In this document: piece by piece, positions 1-9,718 of the stretch
Layout of the letters: each line of letters opens with the position of its first letter
How positions within the stretch are numbered: position 1 is the stretch's first letter
Origin: JBMNIZ01 sp050951405
GTDB lineage: Bacteria; Bacillota; DULZ01
Length of the DNA: 64,000 nucleotides
Direction: 5' to 3'
Assembly (NCBI GenBank): GCA_050951405.1
Contig: JBMNIZ010000013.1
Span: 1-64,000 of the forward strand
Notes under the pieces: generated by a model
Seen by the model: only the letters and a program-made list of their open reading frames with translations
The model's database searches: none
What the model was told of the DNA's origin: nothing
Program-made: the position numbers and the translations under genes

Positions 1-330
1 TCCCTCTTTGATAATCTTTTTTTCAATGTAATCGGCTAGTCCATGGTCATGACCGATCTTTAAGCATGCTCCCTTATTAGCAGCTCTCTCCCGGTATATT
101 CGCTCTGCTGTATCTGCACAGTATCTATCAACATAAACCAGGTCGCTTCTCAGCATCCTGACAGTTCCACGGGCAATCTCACGTTCGATGGTTCGCTTAT
201 GCTTGCCTAACAGCTTTGCTATCTCGCTGGGTGACTTCTTCTCCTTTAGAAGAATTTCAATCTGATAGCGTTCTTTTACAGTGATGTGTTTAAAGCGGCG
301 GGAAGTCGTGGTACAATTGAGTTGACTCAT
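1..330 (-). CDS. IS30-family transposase, N-terminal part (runs off the window)
   Basis: The minus strand is open from an ATG at 330 to the window edge (110 codons, no stop). The translation begins MSQLNCTT and continues with a helix-turn-helix region containing ERYQIEILL, SPSEIAKLLGKHKRTIEREI and a following RGTV. This is the N-terminal DNA-binding domain of IS30-family transposases. The catalytic DDE domain would lie left of the window. A GGAGGC Shine-Dalgarno sits just upstream of the ATG. The gene points the same way as yvcK, whose stop lies 78 bases upstream of this start, so yvcK transcription would run into the element. Family call is confident; completeness cannot be judged. Confidence 0.85.
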   Translation of the reverse strand, partial: MSQLNCTTTSRRFKHITVKERYQIEILLKEKKSPSEIAKLLGKHKRTIEREIARGTVRMLRSDLVYVDRYCADTAERIYRERAANKGACLKIGHDHGLADYIEKKIIKEG

Positions 331-400
331 GTGCTTTGCCTCCTTTATGTTTTTAAGCGTAGTTACCTTAAACATATCAGAGGTTTAGCCTTGAGTCTCT
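1..400 (-). mobile_element. Right end of an IS30-family insertion sequence (boundary approximate)
   Basis: The transposase start at 330 and the yvcK stop at 409 leave under 80 bases for the element's terminal inverted repeat. I could not identify the repeat or a target duplication because the other end is outside the window, so the boundary is an estimate. The imperfect inverted repeat around 347-377 (TATGTTT ... AAACATA) may belong to the end. Confidence 0.5.
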
Positions 401-408
401 ATTTTTTA

Positions 409-1731
409 TTAAATGCGGCAATTAATTTTACAACTTACCTTTTCCCGGCGGTTTTTCCGGGCGAAAACCAGTTTAAGCAATACTTTGGCCAAGCGATCAG
501 GATTATGCCGAACCACCGCGGCATGATCAATCAGTTTCTCACCCACCACTTTGACACCCAGCTTACCTATTTCCCGGTAATCCACAAGCACCGGTTCCGC
601 TCCCTCCTCCCGGTACTTGCCCAGGGCTAAGGGGGAAACCTTCGCCGTGTTTACGATAACCAAATCCACCACATCCCGCCCCGCATGTCTAATAATCGCC
701 TGCAGGTGATCTGAGGCGGTATAGCCGTTTGTTTCACCCGGCTGGGTCATCACATTACAGACATAAACCACCAAAGCCGGTGTCTCTGCCAGGGCGGCGG
801 CAATCTCCCTGACCAGCAGATTGGGTATAATGCTGGTGTATAAACTTCCCGGGCTCAAAACCACCAAATCAGCTTCCTTAATGGCCAGCAAGGCTTCCTC
901 CAAGGCCCGGCAATCGGGCGGCTCCAAAAAAACCCGGCGAATTGGTTTCCCCTGCCGAGGAATCCGGCTTTCTCCCATCACAATCTCTCCGTCGGCCATT
1001 TCCGCTCCTAAAACAGTGGGGGTCAAGGTTGCGGGAAGCACCTTGCCTCTCAAGGCCAGGACCCGACTCAGCTCCCGGATAGCCGTATGGGAATCTCCTG
1101 TCAGCTCAGTAAGCCCCGCCAGCAAAAGATTGCCCATACTGTGTCCGGTCAAACCGCTCCCCTGCTGAAAACGGTAGCTGAGAATATCTTCCATGATTTT
1201 CTCGGTATCAGCCAGTGCTACCAGACAGTTGCGCAAATCGCCGGGGGGCAGTATGCCCAGTTCGCCTCTTAAACGCCCCGAACTACCCCCGTCGTCTGCC
1301 ACATTGACGATGGCTGTTAAATTGCTGGTATATTGTTTCAAACCCCGCAGCACCACCGGCAGCCCGGTGCCTCCTCCGATGGCAACGATTTTCGGACCCT
1401 TTTGCAGGCTGCGGCGGCTGTAAATAATATCCACCAGTTTTTCGTTGTTCTCCGGGATAATCACATAAAGAATAGACTCCAGCATTTTTTTGAAGCCGAA
1501 TGCTAACAGAAAAACTCCCAGCAGCATGAAAAACCAGCCCAGCAGCCGGGCCGGCCAGCGGCCTAACCACTCCGAGATAAAGTTTTTTAACCAAGCGATC
1601 CAAAAAACCAAAACCGCTATTCTTGTGACCAGAAGAAAACCCAAACCCAGCAGGAAAAAGCCGAGAATGGCCAAGAAAAGCCACCTTTTTACCTTCAAGC
1701 CAGGATAAAGCCATTTCAGGTTCTGCCTCAT
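409..1731 (-). CDS. yvcK: YvcK family protein (gluconeogenesis factor, CofD-like fold)
   Basis: About 440 aa. The first ~90 residues hold two or three hydrophobic segments, followed near residue 120 by the nucleotide-binding motif IGGGTGLPVVLRGLK and the ADDGGSSGRLR and PPGDLRN motifs typical of YvcK/CofD-like proteins. In Bacillus YvcK is needed for growth on gluconeogenic carbon and affects cell shape and peptidoglycan synthesis; it binds UDP-sugars. The membrane-anchored N-terminus is a variant seen in Clostridia. The ATG at 1731 is chosen because it overlaps the rapZ stop in an ATGA arrangement, implying translational coupling. The usual next gene, whiA, is not seen; an IS30 element follows instead. 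Confidence 0.9.
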   Translation of the reverse strand: MRQNLKWLYPGLKVKRWLFLAILGFFLLGLGFLLVTRIAVLVFWIAWLKNFISEWLGRWPARLLGWFFMLLGVFLLAFGFKKMLESILYVIIPENNEKLVDIIYSRRSLQKGPKIVAIGGGTGLPVVLRGLKQYTSNLTAIVNVADDGGSSGRLRGELGILPPGDLRNCLVALADTEKIMEDILSYRFQQGSGLTGHSMGNLLLAGLTELTGDSHTAIRELSRVLALRGKVLPATLTPTVLGAEMADGEIVMGESRIPRQGKPIRRVFLEPPDCRALEEALLAIKEADLVVLSPGSLYTSIIPNLLVREIAAALAETPALVVYVCNVMTQPGETNGYTASDHLQAIIRHAGRDVVDLVIVNTAKVSPLALGKYREEGAEPVLVDYREIGKLGVKVVGEKLIDHAAVVRHNPDRLAKVLLKLVFARKNRREKVSCKINCRI

Positions 1732-2609
1732 GACCAAGCCCCCTGCTCCCTTTCCAAATCCCGGTGGGCTACAGAGACCCGACAATTCTGACCCGCCAAA
1801 GCCCGGGCGATCTCCCCGGCAAGGGTAACTGACCGGTGCTGTCCACCGGTGCAGCCGATGGCGATGACTAAATGGGACTTACCCTCCCGGGCATAATAAG
1901 GAAGCAAAAAAAGGAGCAAATCGGTAAATTTCTCCAAAAATTTCCGGCTTTCTTTTGATTGGAGCACATATTCCTTTACAGGAGCATCTTCACCACTTAA
2001 AGGCCTCAAGTGTTCCTCATAATAAGGATTGGGCAGAAAACGGACATCCACCACCAGATCCGCATCCAAAGGTACGCCATACTTGTAGCCAAAAGACATC
2101 ACCGTCACCGCCAGCCGTTGGTCCCAGACCGGGCCGTACAGGTCGGCAATCTGGCTTTTTAGCTGCTGGGTACTCAATTCTGAAGTATCAATTATTTTGC
2201 TGGCCCGCCCTTTGATCTCCGCCAGGCGCTCTCTTTCCTGGAGTATACTCTCCAAGATGCTTCCCTGCAGGGACAGAGGATGCCTCCGGCGGGTTTCTTT
2301 AAAACGGCGAACCAGGGCTTCTTCTGAAGCCTCCAGAAAAAGAATTTCATACTGGTAACCGCTTTCGTCGAGATATTCCAACGCTTCAAAAAAAGCGTCG
2401 AAAAAAGCTCCCCCCCGGACATCCATGACCAGGGCCGCCTTTTCCACAGGCTGCTCCAGGGAACTCAAAAGCTCCACGAAACGGGGCAGTAAAACAGGGG
2501 GGAGATTGTCTACACAGAAAAAACCCAGGTCTTCCAAACTTCTTACCGCCTGGGTCTTGCCGGCTCCCGACATCCCGGTAACGATAACCAGCTGCCTTGT
2601 CTGAGACAT
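1728..2609 (-). CDS. rapZ: RNase adapter protein RapZ (YvcJ, P-loop nucleotide-binding)
   Basis: About 293 aa. Walker A motif GMSGAGKT lies at residues 12-19, and the C-terminal half contains the family signature CTGGQHRSV. In Escherichia coli RapZ guides RNase E to the GlmZ sRNA and senses glucosamine-6-phosphate; in Bacillus YvcJ hydrolyses GTP and affects competence. The start at 2609 is set by an excellent AGGAGGGG ribosome site; a longer open frame reaches 2663 without one. The gene overlaps yvcK by 4 bases. Confidence 0.93.
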   Translation of the reverse strand: MSQTRQLVIVTGMSGAGKTQAVRSLEDLGFFCVDNLPPVLLPRFVELLSSLEQPVEKAALVMDVRGGAFFDAFFEALEYLDESGYQYEILFLEASEEALVRRFKETRRRHPLSLQGSILESILQERERLAEIKGRASKIIDTSELSTQQLKSQIADLYGPVWDQRLAVTVMSFGYKYGVPLDADLVVDVRFLPNPYYEEHLRPLSGEDAPVKEYVLQSKESRKFLEKFTDLLLFLLPYYAREGKSHLVIAIGCTGGQHRSVTLAGEIARALAGQNCRVSVAHRDLEREQGAWS

Positions 2610-2640
2610 CTTTACCCCTCCTGCATATTTTTCTCTCTCT

Positions 2641-2646
2641 ATTATA
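2641..2646 (-). promoter_or_regulatory. Candidate -10 element for rapZ-yvcK
   Basis: The minus strand reads TATAAT about 32 bases upstream of the rapZ ATG. No good -35 hexamer lies 16-18 bases further up, so this rests on the -10 alone. Confidence 0.35.
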
Positions 2647-2752
2647 GTATATTTTTCTCCCAAAGGCTCCTCCCTAAAGCTTCCTGCCCAGGGAAAAACC
2701 TTACCCGGATGGAAAGGAGCCGGACACTAGGCTGCCGCTACCGGCATTCCCT

Positions 2753-3556
2753 TCATGCTCCGATGATAAATTTCTCTAGAGCTTCTGCCACCCCGTCGTC
2801 ATCATTGGTTAAGGTTACATAATCCGCCGCTTCTTTCACCGCCGGCTCCGCATTCCCCATCACTACAGAAAAACCCGCATATTTGAACATCTCCAGATCA
2901 TTATAACTGTCACCGATGCCCATCACCTGCTCCTGCTCCACATGCAAATGCCTGGCCAAAGCTTGCAGACCCAGGCCCTTGGTGGCCTCGGGATGCAAGA
3001 ACTCCAGGTAGGTGGGCCAGGACTTGGTGATATATACCGCATCGCCCCATTCCCGGACCCAATCCTCCGCCAGTCGGTCAAGCTTTTCCCGCTCTCCCAT
3101 CACCAATACTTTCAGAGGATCCTGCTCCAGCCAGCGGGACAAATCCCCCACCTCCTGGACAGGTATCCTGGATTTCTCCATGTAGGCGCGTCCTTCCGGC
3201 GTAATTCTTTCCACGAAAAGCCGGTCATCGTGATAAACATTAACGGGCAAATCATACTCCTTTGCTTTGGCAATTATTTCCCGGGCATACTTCTCAGGCA
3301 AAAGCCTTTGGTAAATCACCTGCCCCGTACCGGTATTTTTCACCAAGGCGCCATTGTAGGTCACCAGGGGCAACTCCAAACCAATTTCCCGGGCATAAGG
3401 CAAGGCCGAGGCGTACATTCTCCCCGTACAAAGAGTGACCTCCACTCCCAATTCCCTCACCTGCCTGATGGCCCTTTTGGCCCGGGGCGAAATTTGTAAA
3501 TCATTTCTTAACAAGGTCCCATCCAGATCAATTGCGACCAAGCGAAAATCCGTCAT
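2753..3556 (-). CDS. Cof-type HAD-IIB family phosphatase
   Basis: About 267 aa. Motif I DLDGTLL near the N-terminus, motif II in LCTGR, and the C-terminal GIGDSYNDLEMF motif identify a Cof-like HAD phosphatase of type IIB, with the cap domain between motifs II and III. These enzymes dephosphorylate sugar phosphates, flavin or pyridoxal phosphates; the substrate cannot be read from sequence. The start at 3556 follows AGAGAGG and lies 17 bases after the preceding stop, so the gene is probably co-transcribed with the isochorismatase-like gene and the uvrA-uvrC genes upstream. Confidence 0.88.
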   Translation of the reverse strand: MTDFRLVAIDLDGTLLRNDLQISPRAKRAIRQVRELGVEVTLCTGRMYASALPYAREIGLELPLVTYNGALVKNTGTGQVIYQRLLPEKYAREIIAKAKEYDLPVNVYHDDRLFVERITPEGRAYMEKSRIPVQEVGDLSRWLEQDPLKVLVMGEREKLDRLAEDWVREWGDAVYITKSWPTYLEFLHPEATKGLGLQALARHLHVEQEQVMGIGDSYNDLEMFKYAGFSVVMGNAEPAVKEAADYVTLTNDDDGVAEALEKFIIGA

Positions 3557-3573
3557 GCTCCAACCTCTCTTGT

Positions 3574-4110
3574 TCACCTGATTTCCGCCCCGAGGACACT
3601 CTCCATCTGCTTCAATGCCCATTCATGGGCTTCCGGGTCAAAACTGGCCACTCCGTGGCGATAAACGATCACTTTCAGATCACGGTTGCAGAGCTCCTCT
3701 ACCGTATAAAGAACGCAAATATTGGTGCAAACCCCCACCACATGCACCTCATCCACATCCTGCAGCAATTCTTCCAGCTCGGTACCGTAAAAACCGCTGT
3801 ACCGATTCTTCAGCACAAATTGTCCCTTTTCTCCATTCCCCAGCAAGTCCGCCAAGGAAGGCACCAGTTCACTGCCCCAAGTGCCTTGCACACAATGGGG
3901 AGGAAACCTGTCAAATTCTTTATCGTTTTCTTCATGACTGTCGCAAATAAAAATTAATTCCCAATGATTAGCCAAAGCTTCTCTGACTCTTTCCAAGATT
4001 ACGGGAATTGCGCTCTCTGCATACAGATTCCCGTCCACGTCTTTGGACAAGACGCCTTGCGGTGAACAAAAATCATTAAGGACGTCGATAACCAGGAGTG
4101 CTTTCTTCAT
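3574..4110 (-). CDS. Isochorismatase/nicotinamidase-family cysteine hydrolase
   Basis: 178 aa. The catalytic triad of the family can be placed at Asp9 (VIDVLNDF), Lys101 (FVLKNRYSGF) and Cys132 (VCTNICV). Members hydrolyse nicotinamide, isochorismate or related amides. The nicotinamidase role (NAD salvage) is plausible but not proved, as the metal-binding residues are only partly recognisable. It sits 29 bases downstream of uvrC and 17 bases upstream of the HAD phosphatase. Confidence 0.85.
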   Translation of the reverse strand: MKKALLVIDVLNDFCSPQGVLSKDVDGNLYAESAIPVILERVREALANHWELIFICDSHEENDKEFDRFPPHCVQGTWGSELVPSLADLLGNGEKGQFVLKNRYSGFYGTELEELLQDVDEVHVVGVCTNICVLYTVEELCNRDLKVIVYRHGVASFDPEAHEWALKQMESVLGAEIR

Positions 4111-4139
4111 AATCCAACCTTCCTTTCTCCTGTAAGTCT

Positions 4140-5978
4140 TTATAAATGCTCCTTAATGGCCAAAGCCACTTTTTTATTAATTCCCTCTATTTCCAGCAAC
4201 TCCTCCAGGGATGCTTCCCGAATCCTCGCCACGGAGCCAAAATGCCGCAACAGAGCTTTTTTCCTTTTCGGCCCCACCCCGGGCACTTCATCCAAAATAG
4301 ATTTTTTCATGGCTTTTTCCCGCAGGTCCCGGTGATAGGTTAAGGCAAAGCGATGGGCCTCATCCCGGACTCTCTGCACCAGATAAAGAGCTGCCGAATC
4401 CCTAGGTAAAATAATGGGAGCGGGATTTCCCTCCTGGAAGAGAAGCTCCTCTTTTTCCGCCAGCCCAAAAGCCGGAATATAAGACAGGTTCATTTGATCC
4501 ATCACCTCTCTGGCTGCGGACAACTGTCCTTTGCCGCCGTCGATCAGGACCAGGTCAGGCAATTGGGCAAATTTCCCTTCCCCCCCGCCGCCGGCCTCTT
4601 CCTGATAACGGCGAAAACGGCGCCGCAACACTTCTTTGATGGAAGCATAATCGTCAGGCCCCTCCACGGTCTTAATCCGAAATCGCCGGTACTGACTGGG
4701 CTTGGCCAGCCCGTCTTCAAAGACCACCATCGCCCCCACTGAGTTCTTCCCCTGCAGGTTCGATATATCATAGCCTTCGATCCGGCGAGGAGGGGAGGCT
4801 AAATTCAATTCCTTCTGCAGTTCCAGCACAGCCTCTTTGGTAAGCAGTCGATCTTTTTCACGGGACAGTTCCTCTTCCTCCAGGGCCATCCGGGCGTTCT
4901 TGGCCACCATCTTTACCAAGCGGAATTTTTCTCCCCTTTTCGGCACCTTGATCTGAACCTTGCGCCCGGCCTTCTGGCTCAACCAGGCCTCCAGAAGAGA
5001 ATGTTCTTTGACCTGATGGGAAAGCAAGATCTCCCCCGGGATTTCCTGGGCCTGGCTGTAATACTGCTTGAAAAAAGCCTCTATCACCTCTTCCACGGGA
5101 AGATTTTCCGTACCCACCAAAGTGAACTGTTCCCGGCCGTTTAACTTCCCTTCCCTGACAAAAAAGACCTGAACGAGCGTCTCCCTCGGGCCGGCAGCGG
5201 TGGCAATCACATCCTGGTTCTCCTGTCCGGAAGAAATGATTTTCTGCCGGTCCAAAACCTGCTCCGCCGCCTGAATTTGATCGCGGTATTCAGCCGCTTT
5301 TTCAAACTCCAAATTACGGGCCGCCTGCTCCATTTTCCTCCGGAGCCGGGCCAGCAGATCTTCCTGTTTGCCTTCCAAGAATAAAACAACTTCACTGACC
5401 ATTTCTTGGTATTTTTCCCGGGAAAGCTGACCGGTGCAGGGAGCCAGACAACGGGCGATGTGGGCATTCAGACAGGGACGGGAGCGGTTTTTGAATGTAC
5501 TGTTCGAGCAGTTCCTGAGAGGGAAAAGGCGCCTTAAAAGTTTGAGCGTTTCATTCATGGCCCCGGAACTGGTGTAGGGCCCGAAGTAACGGTCTCCATC
5601 CTTCTTCATGGACCGGACCACCAACAAACGGGGGTATTCTTCTGACAAGGTGACTTTCAGATAAGGATAGTGCTTATCGTCCCGCAGCCGGATGTTGTAC
5701 TTGGGCCGGTGTTTTTTGATCAGGTTGCACTCCAGAATCAGCGCCTCGATTTCAGAATCGGTCACAATATAATCCAGGTCATGTAAATGCTGCAGCATGG
5801 CGGCAACTTTCGCCCCCTGTTTTTCCGGGGAACTAAAATAAGAACGAACCCGGCTTTTTAAAGAGGAGGCCTTTCCCACATAAATAATCTCCCCCTTTTC
5901 ATCCCGCATCAGATAAACACCGGGTTTAGAAGGTAACAGCTTGAGCTTCTCTTCCATGATGATATCTCTTTGGGACAT
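4140..5978 (-). CDS. uvrC: Excinuclease ABC subunit C (UvrC)
   Basis: About 612 aa. The N-terminal GIY-YIG nuclease domain (GVYLM then IIYVGKA, residues ~15-40) makes the 3' incision. It is followed by a UVR motif (~205-240) that contacts UvrB, the RNase H-like domain (DISNLQG, LVLIDGGKGQL) that makes the 5' incision, and a C-terminal helix-hairpin-helix pair (VPGVGPKRKKALL). The start at 5978 follows GGAGG at good spacing. The 53-base overlap with the end of uvrA means the two are translationally linked in one nucleotide-excision repair operon. Confidence 0.95.
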   Translation of the reverse strand: MSQRDIIMEEKLKLLPSKPGVYLMRDEKGEIIYVGKASSLKSRVRSYFSSPEKQGAKVAAMLQHLHDLDYIVTDSEIEALILECNLIKKHRPKYNIRLRDDKHYPYLKVTLSEEYPRLLVVRSMKKDGDRYFGPYTSSGAMNETLKLLRRLFPLRNCSNSTFKNRSRPCLNAHIARCLAPCTGQLSREKYQEMVSEVVLFLEGKQEDLLARLRRKMEQAARNLEFEKAAEYRDQIQAAEQVLDRQKIISSGQENQDVIATAAGPRETLVQVFFVREGKLNGREQFTLVGTENLPVEEVIEAFFKQYYSQAQEIPGEILLSHQVKEHSLLEAWLSQKAGRKVQIKVPKRGEKFRLVKMVAKNARMALEEEELSREKDRLLTKEAVLELQKELNLASPPRRIEGYDISNLQGKNSVGAMVVFEDGLAKPSQYRRFRIKTVEGPDDYASIKEVLRRRFRRYQEEAGGGGEGKFAQLPDLVLIDGGKGQLSAAREVMDQMNLSYIPAFGLAEKEELLFQEGNPAPIILPRDSAALYLVQRVRDEAHRFALTYHRDLREKAMKKSILDEVPGVGPKRKKALLRHFGSVARIREASLEELLEIEGINKKVALAIKEHL

Positions 5979-8799
5979 GACCCTGAACCTCCAATACCCG
6001 CCGCAAAAATCGCCCCGTGTAAGAAGCATCCACCTTGGCCACTTCTTCCGGCGTGCCGGCGGCCACCAATTCCCCGCCTCTTGCTCCTCCCTCGGGACCG
6101 AGATCAATCAAATAATCGGCTGTTTTGATCACATCCAGATTATGCTCAATGACCACCACCGTATCGCCGTTGTCAGTCAAGCGATTTAATACTTCCAGGA
6201 GCTTATGAATGTCAGCCGTATGCAGCCCGGTAGTGGGTTCATCCAGGATATACAAGGTTCTGCCGTTGGTGCGCCGGGAAAGTTCCGCCGCCAACTTGAC
6301 CCGCTGGGCTTCGCCGCCGGAAAGGGTGGTGGCCGGCTGCCCCAGCCTGATATAGCCCAAGCCCACATCCTGCAAGGTTTTCAATCGGCGATGAATCTTA
6401 GGGACATTGCCGAAAAACTCCACCGCTTCATCAACGGTCATGGCCAAAACGTCAGCGATATTCTTACCCTTGTACCTTACCTCCAAAGTTTCCCGATTAT
6501 ATCTTTTCCCCTTGCAAACTTCACAGGGAACGTATACATCCGGCAAAAAGTGCATCTCTATTTTAATGATCCCGTCTCCCCGGCAGGCTTCACAGCGGCC
6601 GCCCTTCACGTTAAAACTGAATCGGCCTGGTTTATAACCCCGCATCCTGGCTTCCCGGGTGGTGGAAAAGGTAGCCCGGATATCATCAAAAACCCCTGTG
6701 TAGGTAGCCGGGTTGGAACGGGGAGTGCGCCCGATGGGAGACTGATCGATATCGATGACCTTATCAAGATATTCCAGACCGGCAATGCCATCGTGGTCCC
6801 CAGGCTTCACTCTGGAGCGGTGCAGCTCCTGGGCCAGTTTCTTGTAGAGAATTTCATTGATCAAAGTGCTCTTTCCTGATCCGGAAACCCCGGTAACGCA
6901 GACAAAGGTCCCCAGGGGTATTTTTATGTTGAGGTTTTTTAGATTATGCTCCCGGGCCCCCTTGATCTCAATCCATTTGCCGTTGCCGGGCCTCCTGCAG
7001 GTCGGCACGGGAATTCTTTTCTTGCCGCTCAGGTACTGTCCGGTGACGGAGCGAGGCTCCGACATGATCTCTTCCAATTTTCCGGCCGCAACCACCTCAC
7101 CGCCGCCGGCCCCGGCACCCGGACCGATATCGATGATATAGTCCGCCGCCCGCATGGTTTCTTCGTCATGTTCTACCACAATTAAGGTGTTGCCCAGGTC
7201 CCGCAGTTTTTTCAGGGTGTCCAGCAGGCGCGCATTATCCCTGGGATGCAGGCCGATACTGGGCTCGTCCAAGATGTAGAGGACCCCCACCAAGCCTGAG
7301 CCGATTTGGGTGGCCAGGCGTATCCGCTGGGCTTCACCCCCGGAAAGAGTGCCGGCAGCCCGGTCCAGGGTCAAATAATCCAGCCCCACATTAACTAAAA
7401 AACCCAGACGGGCCTTGATCTCCTTAATAATCTGCCGGGCGATGATCTTTTCCCTCTCGCTCAGCTCCAAATTGGCAAAAAAGTCCAAGGCCTCTTCCAC
7501 GGACATGCTCGTCACTGCCGCAATGTTCAAGCCGCCCACCAAGACGACCAGGGCTTCCGGCTTCAGCCTTGCTCCCTTACAGGCCGGACAGGGATTGTTG
7601 CTCATATAAAGCTGGATCTCACTTCTGGCCGAATCGGACTGGGACTCCTGATAACGCCTTTCCAGATTGGGAATCACCCCTTCAAAGGGCACCTCATAGG
7701 TCCGAGTCCGCTTGTACATATCCGTATAGCGAAAGCGGACTTTCTCCCGGCCGGTACCATAAAGGAGAGCATGCAGCTGCCATTCTTCCAATTGGTTCAC
7801 CGGAGTATCCATGCTGAAACCGCAGTGATTGGCGACACATCGCAAAATCTGGGGATAATAAGTGCCGCTCCCCCGGCTCCAGGGGGCCACCGCTCCTTGG
7901 GCCAAAGACAGAGCAGGATCGGGAATGACCAGATCCGGATCCACTTCCATGATGAAACCCAAACCGCTGCAATGGGGGCAGGCCCCATAAGGGCTATTAA
8001 AAGAAAAAGTCCTGGGGTGGATTTCTTCCAGGCTGATCCCGCAATCAACACAAGCAAAATGCTCGGAAAAAATCAGATCTTCTTCTCCCACGGCCACCAC
8101 CGCTATGCCCTCTCCCATCCGCACGGCTGTTTCCAGGGAATCGGCCAGCCTTTGTTCTATTCCCTCTTTGATAATAATCCGATCAATGACCGCTTCCAAG
8201 GTATGGGCTTTATTTTTCTCCAGTTTGATTTCCTCCGTCAGTTCCCGCACCTCTCCGTCCACCCGGACCCGAACCAAACCCTGGCGGCGCAGCTCCTCCA
8301 GGATTTTCTGGTGTTCTCCTTTCCGGCCCCGAATCAGGGGAGCCAGAATCTGTATCCTGGACCTGGCAGGCAAGGTCATCAACTGGTCTACCATTTGGCT
8401 TATTGTTTGCTGGCTGATGGGCTTCCCACATTGAGGGCAGTGAGGTTTGCCCACCCGGGCAAAGAGCAAACGCAGGTAGTCATAAATCTCGGTAACAGTG
8501 CCCACGGTGGAGCGGGGATTTCTGGCAGTGGTCTTCTGGTCAATGGAAATTGCCGGCGATAAACCCTCAATATAGTCCACATCGGGTTTATCCATCTGCC
8601 CTAAAAACTGGCGGGCATAAGCGGACAGAGACTCCACGTAACGCCTCTGACCTTCCGCATAGATAGTATCAAAAGCCAGGGAAGACTTGCCGGAACCGCT
8701 CAACCCGGTAATTACTACCAACTGATCCCTGGGAATCTCCACATCTATATTTTTCAAGTTGTGTTCTCTGGCACCTTTGATGATAATTTTGTTCTTCAT
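5926..8799 (-). CDS. uvrA: Excinuclease ABC subunit A (UvrA)
   Basis: 957 aa, normal length. Two ABC ATPase modules are evident: Walker A GLSGSGKSS at ~31-39 and GVSGSGKST near 640, each with an LSGGEAQR signature. Zinc-finger cysteine pairs (CPQC, CVDC, CEAC/CEVC) are present, as are the two LDEPSIGLH / LDEPTTGLH Walker B segments. UvrA scans DNA for bulky lesions and loads UvrB. It is preceded by 160 bases after deoC, which may hold its own promoter, and it overlaps uvrC. Confidence 0.97.
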   Translation of the reverse strand: MKNKIIIKGAREHNLKNIDVEIPRDQLVVITGLSGSGKSSLAFDTIYAEGQRRYVESLSAYARQFLGQMDKPDVDYIEGLSPAISIDQKTTARNPRSTVGTVTEIYDYLRLLFARVGKPHCPQCGKPISQQTISQMVDQLMTLPARSRIQILAPLIRGRKGEHQKILEELRRQGLVRVRVDGEVRELTEEIKLEKNKAHTLEAVIDRIIIKEGIEQRLADSLETAVRMGEGIAVVAVGEEDLIFSEHFACVDCGISLEEIHPRTFSFNSPYGACPHCSGLGFIMEVDPDLVIPDPALSLAQGAVAPWSRGSGTYYPQILRCVANHCGFSMDTPVNQLEEWQLHALLYGTGREKVRFRYTDMYKRTRTYEVPFEGVIPNLERRYQESQSDSARSEIQLYMSNNPCPACKGARLKPEALVVLVGGLNIAAVTSMSVEEALDFFANLELSEREKIIARQIIKEIKARLGFLVNVGLDYLTLDRAAGTLSGGEAQRIRLATQIGSGLVGVLYILDEPSIGLHPRDNARLLDTLKKLRDLGNTLIVVEHDEETMRAADYIIDIGPGAGAGGGEVVAAGKLEEIMSEPRSVTGQYLSGKKRIPVPTCRRPGNGKWIEIKGAREHNLKNLNIKIPLGTFVCVTGVSGSGKSTLINEILYKKLAQELHRSRVKPGDHDGIAGLEYLDKVIDIDQSPIGRTPRSNPATYTGVFDDIRATFSTTREARMRGYKPGRFSFNVKGGRCEACRGDGIIKIEMHFLPDVYVPCEVCKGKRYNRETLEVRYKGKNIADVLAMTVDEAVEFFGNVPKIHRRLKTLQDVGLGYIRLGQPATTLSGGEAQRVKLAAELSRRTNGRTLYILDEPTTGLHTADIHKLLEVLNRLTDNGDTVVVIEHNLDVIKTADYLIDLGPEGGARGGELVAAGTPEEVAKVDASYTGRFLRRVLEVQGHVPKRYHHGREAQAVTF

Positions 8800-8961
8800 T
8801 CTGTTTCGCCTCGTTTTTTACGATAACTTCATTCCCCTTATTTAAATCACCAAAATTATAACACATTCAAAAAAGCGCTACCAGACAGACCGCTCACAAC
8901 CAATTGGAAATCAGATGCGCCGGTTTAAAAGAAAACAAAAAGGGACGGCCTTCCTTTTCCT

Positions 8962-9636
8962 TCAATGACCATCCCCTCTGGAAAACTCCTGCATGATTTG
9001 TACACCGGAGCTGGTGCCGATCCGGCTGGCTCCCGCCTGAACCAGTTCTCTCAGGCGGGCCAGCTTTCGGATTCCCCCCGAGGCCTTGATGCCCAGCTCA
9101 GGACCAACCACAGCCCGCATCAAACTCACATCAGAAGGAAGAGCCCCTCCCGGTCCAAAGCCTGTAGAAGTCTTGACCATGGCCGCTCCCCCGGCCACCG
9201 CCGCCCGGCAGGCTTCTTCCTTCTCCTCGTCGGTCAAAAGTCCTGTTTCAATAATCGCCTTCACCAGAGCCTTACCCTCCACTGCAGCCACCAGCTGTCT
9301 GATCTCCTCTACCACCAGCTCTTTGCAGCCGGCTTTGAGAGCGCCCAGGTTGATGACCATATCCAGTTCCCGGGCTCCTTGGGCAACGGCTTCCCGGGCC
9401 TCTTCCACCTTGACCCTGGTGGTGCTTGCTCCCAGAGGAAAACCGATGACCGTAACCACCTTCAGCCCCGAACCCGACAGCTGCTGGACCGCGGTAGGAA
9501 CCAGCCAAGGATTGACGCAAACCCCGTAGAAACCGTATTCCAGTGCCTCACGGCACAACCTTTCAATATCCGCCGGCCCGGCTTCCGCTTTTAACATGGT
9601 GTGCTCAATCAAGCGAGCCACTTCCTGCCTTTTCAA
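8962..9636 (-). CDS. deoC: Deoxyribose-phosphate aldolase (DeoC)
   Basis: About 224 aa. It converts 2-deoxyribose-5-phosphate to glyceraldehyde-3-phosphate and acetaldehyde. The Schiff-base lysine lies in VKTSTGFG and the second active lysine in GIKASGGI; EHTMLK near the start is the family's N-terminal motif. Start choice is uncertain: the frame opens with TTG at 9660, an ATG at 9642 has GGAGG directly against it, and a TTG at 9636 has GGAGG at the ideal six-base distance. It lies between the GNAT gene and uvrA, an unusual place for a nucleoside-catabolism gene. Confidence 0.93.
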   Translation of the reverse strand: MKRQEVARLIEHTMLKAEAGPADIERLCREALEYGFYGVCVNPWLVPTAVQQLSGSGLKVVTVIGFPLGASTTRVKVEEAREAVAQGARELDMVINLGALKAGCKELVVEEIRQLVAAVEGKALVKAIIETGLLTDEEKEEACRAAVAGGAAMVKTSTGFGPGGALPSDVSLMRAVVGPELGIKASGGIRKLARLRELVQAGASRIGTSSGVQIMQEFSRGDGH

Positions 9637-9718
9637 GCTCATCCTCCCCTGTCCGTCCAATCTTCAGGTCATCAGCGGGCTCAATTCCCTTTGGCAATAA
9701 CCCTGCTGAAAAACCGGG

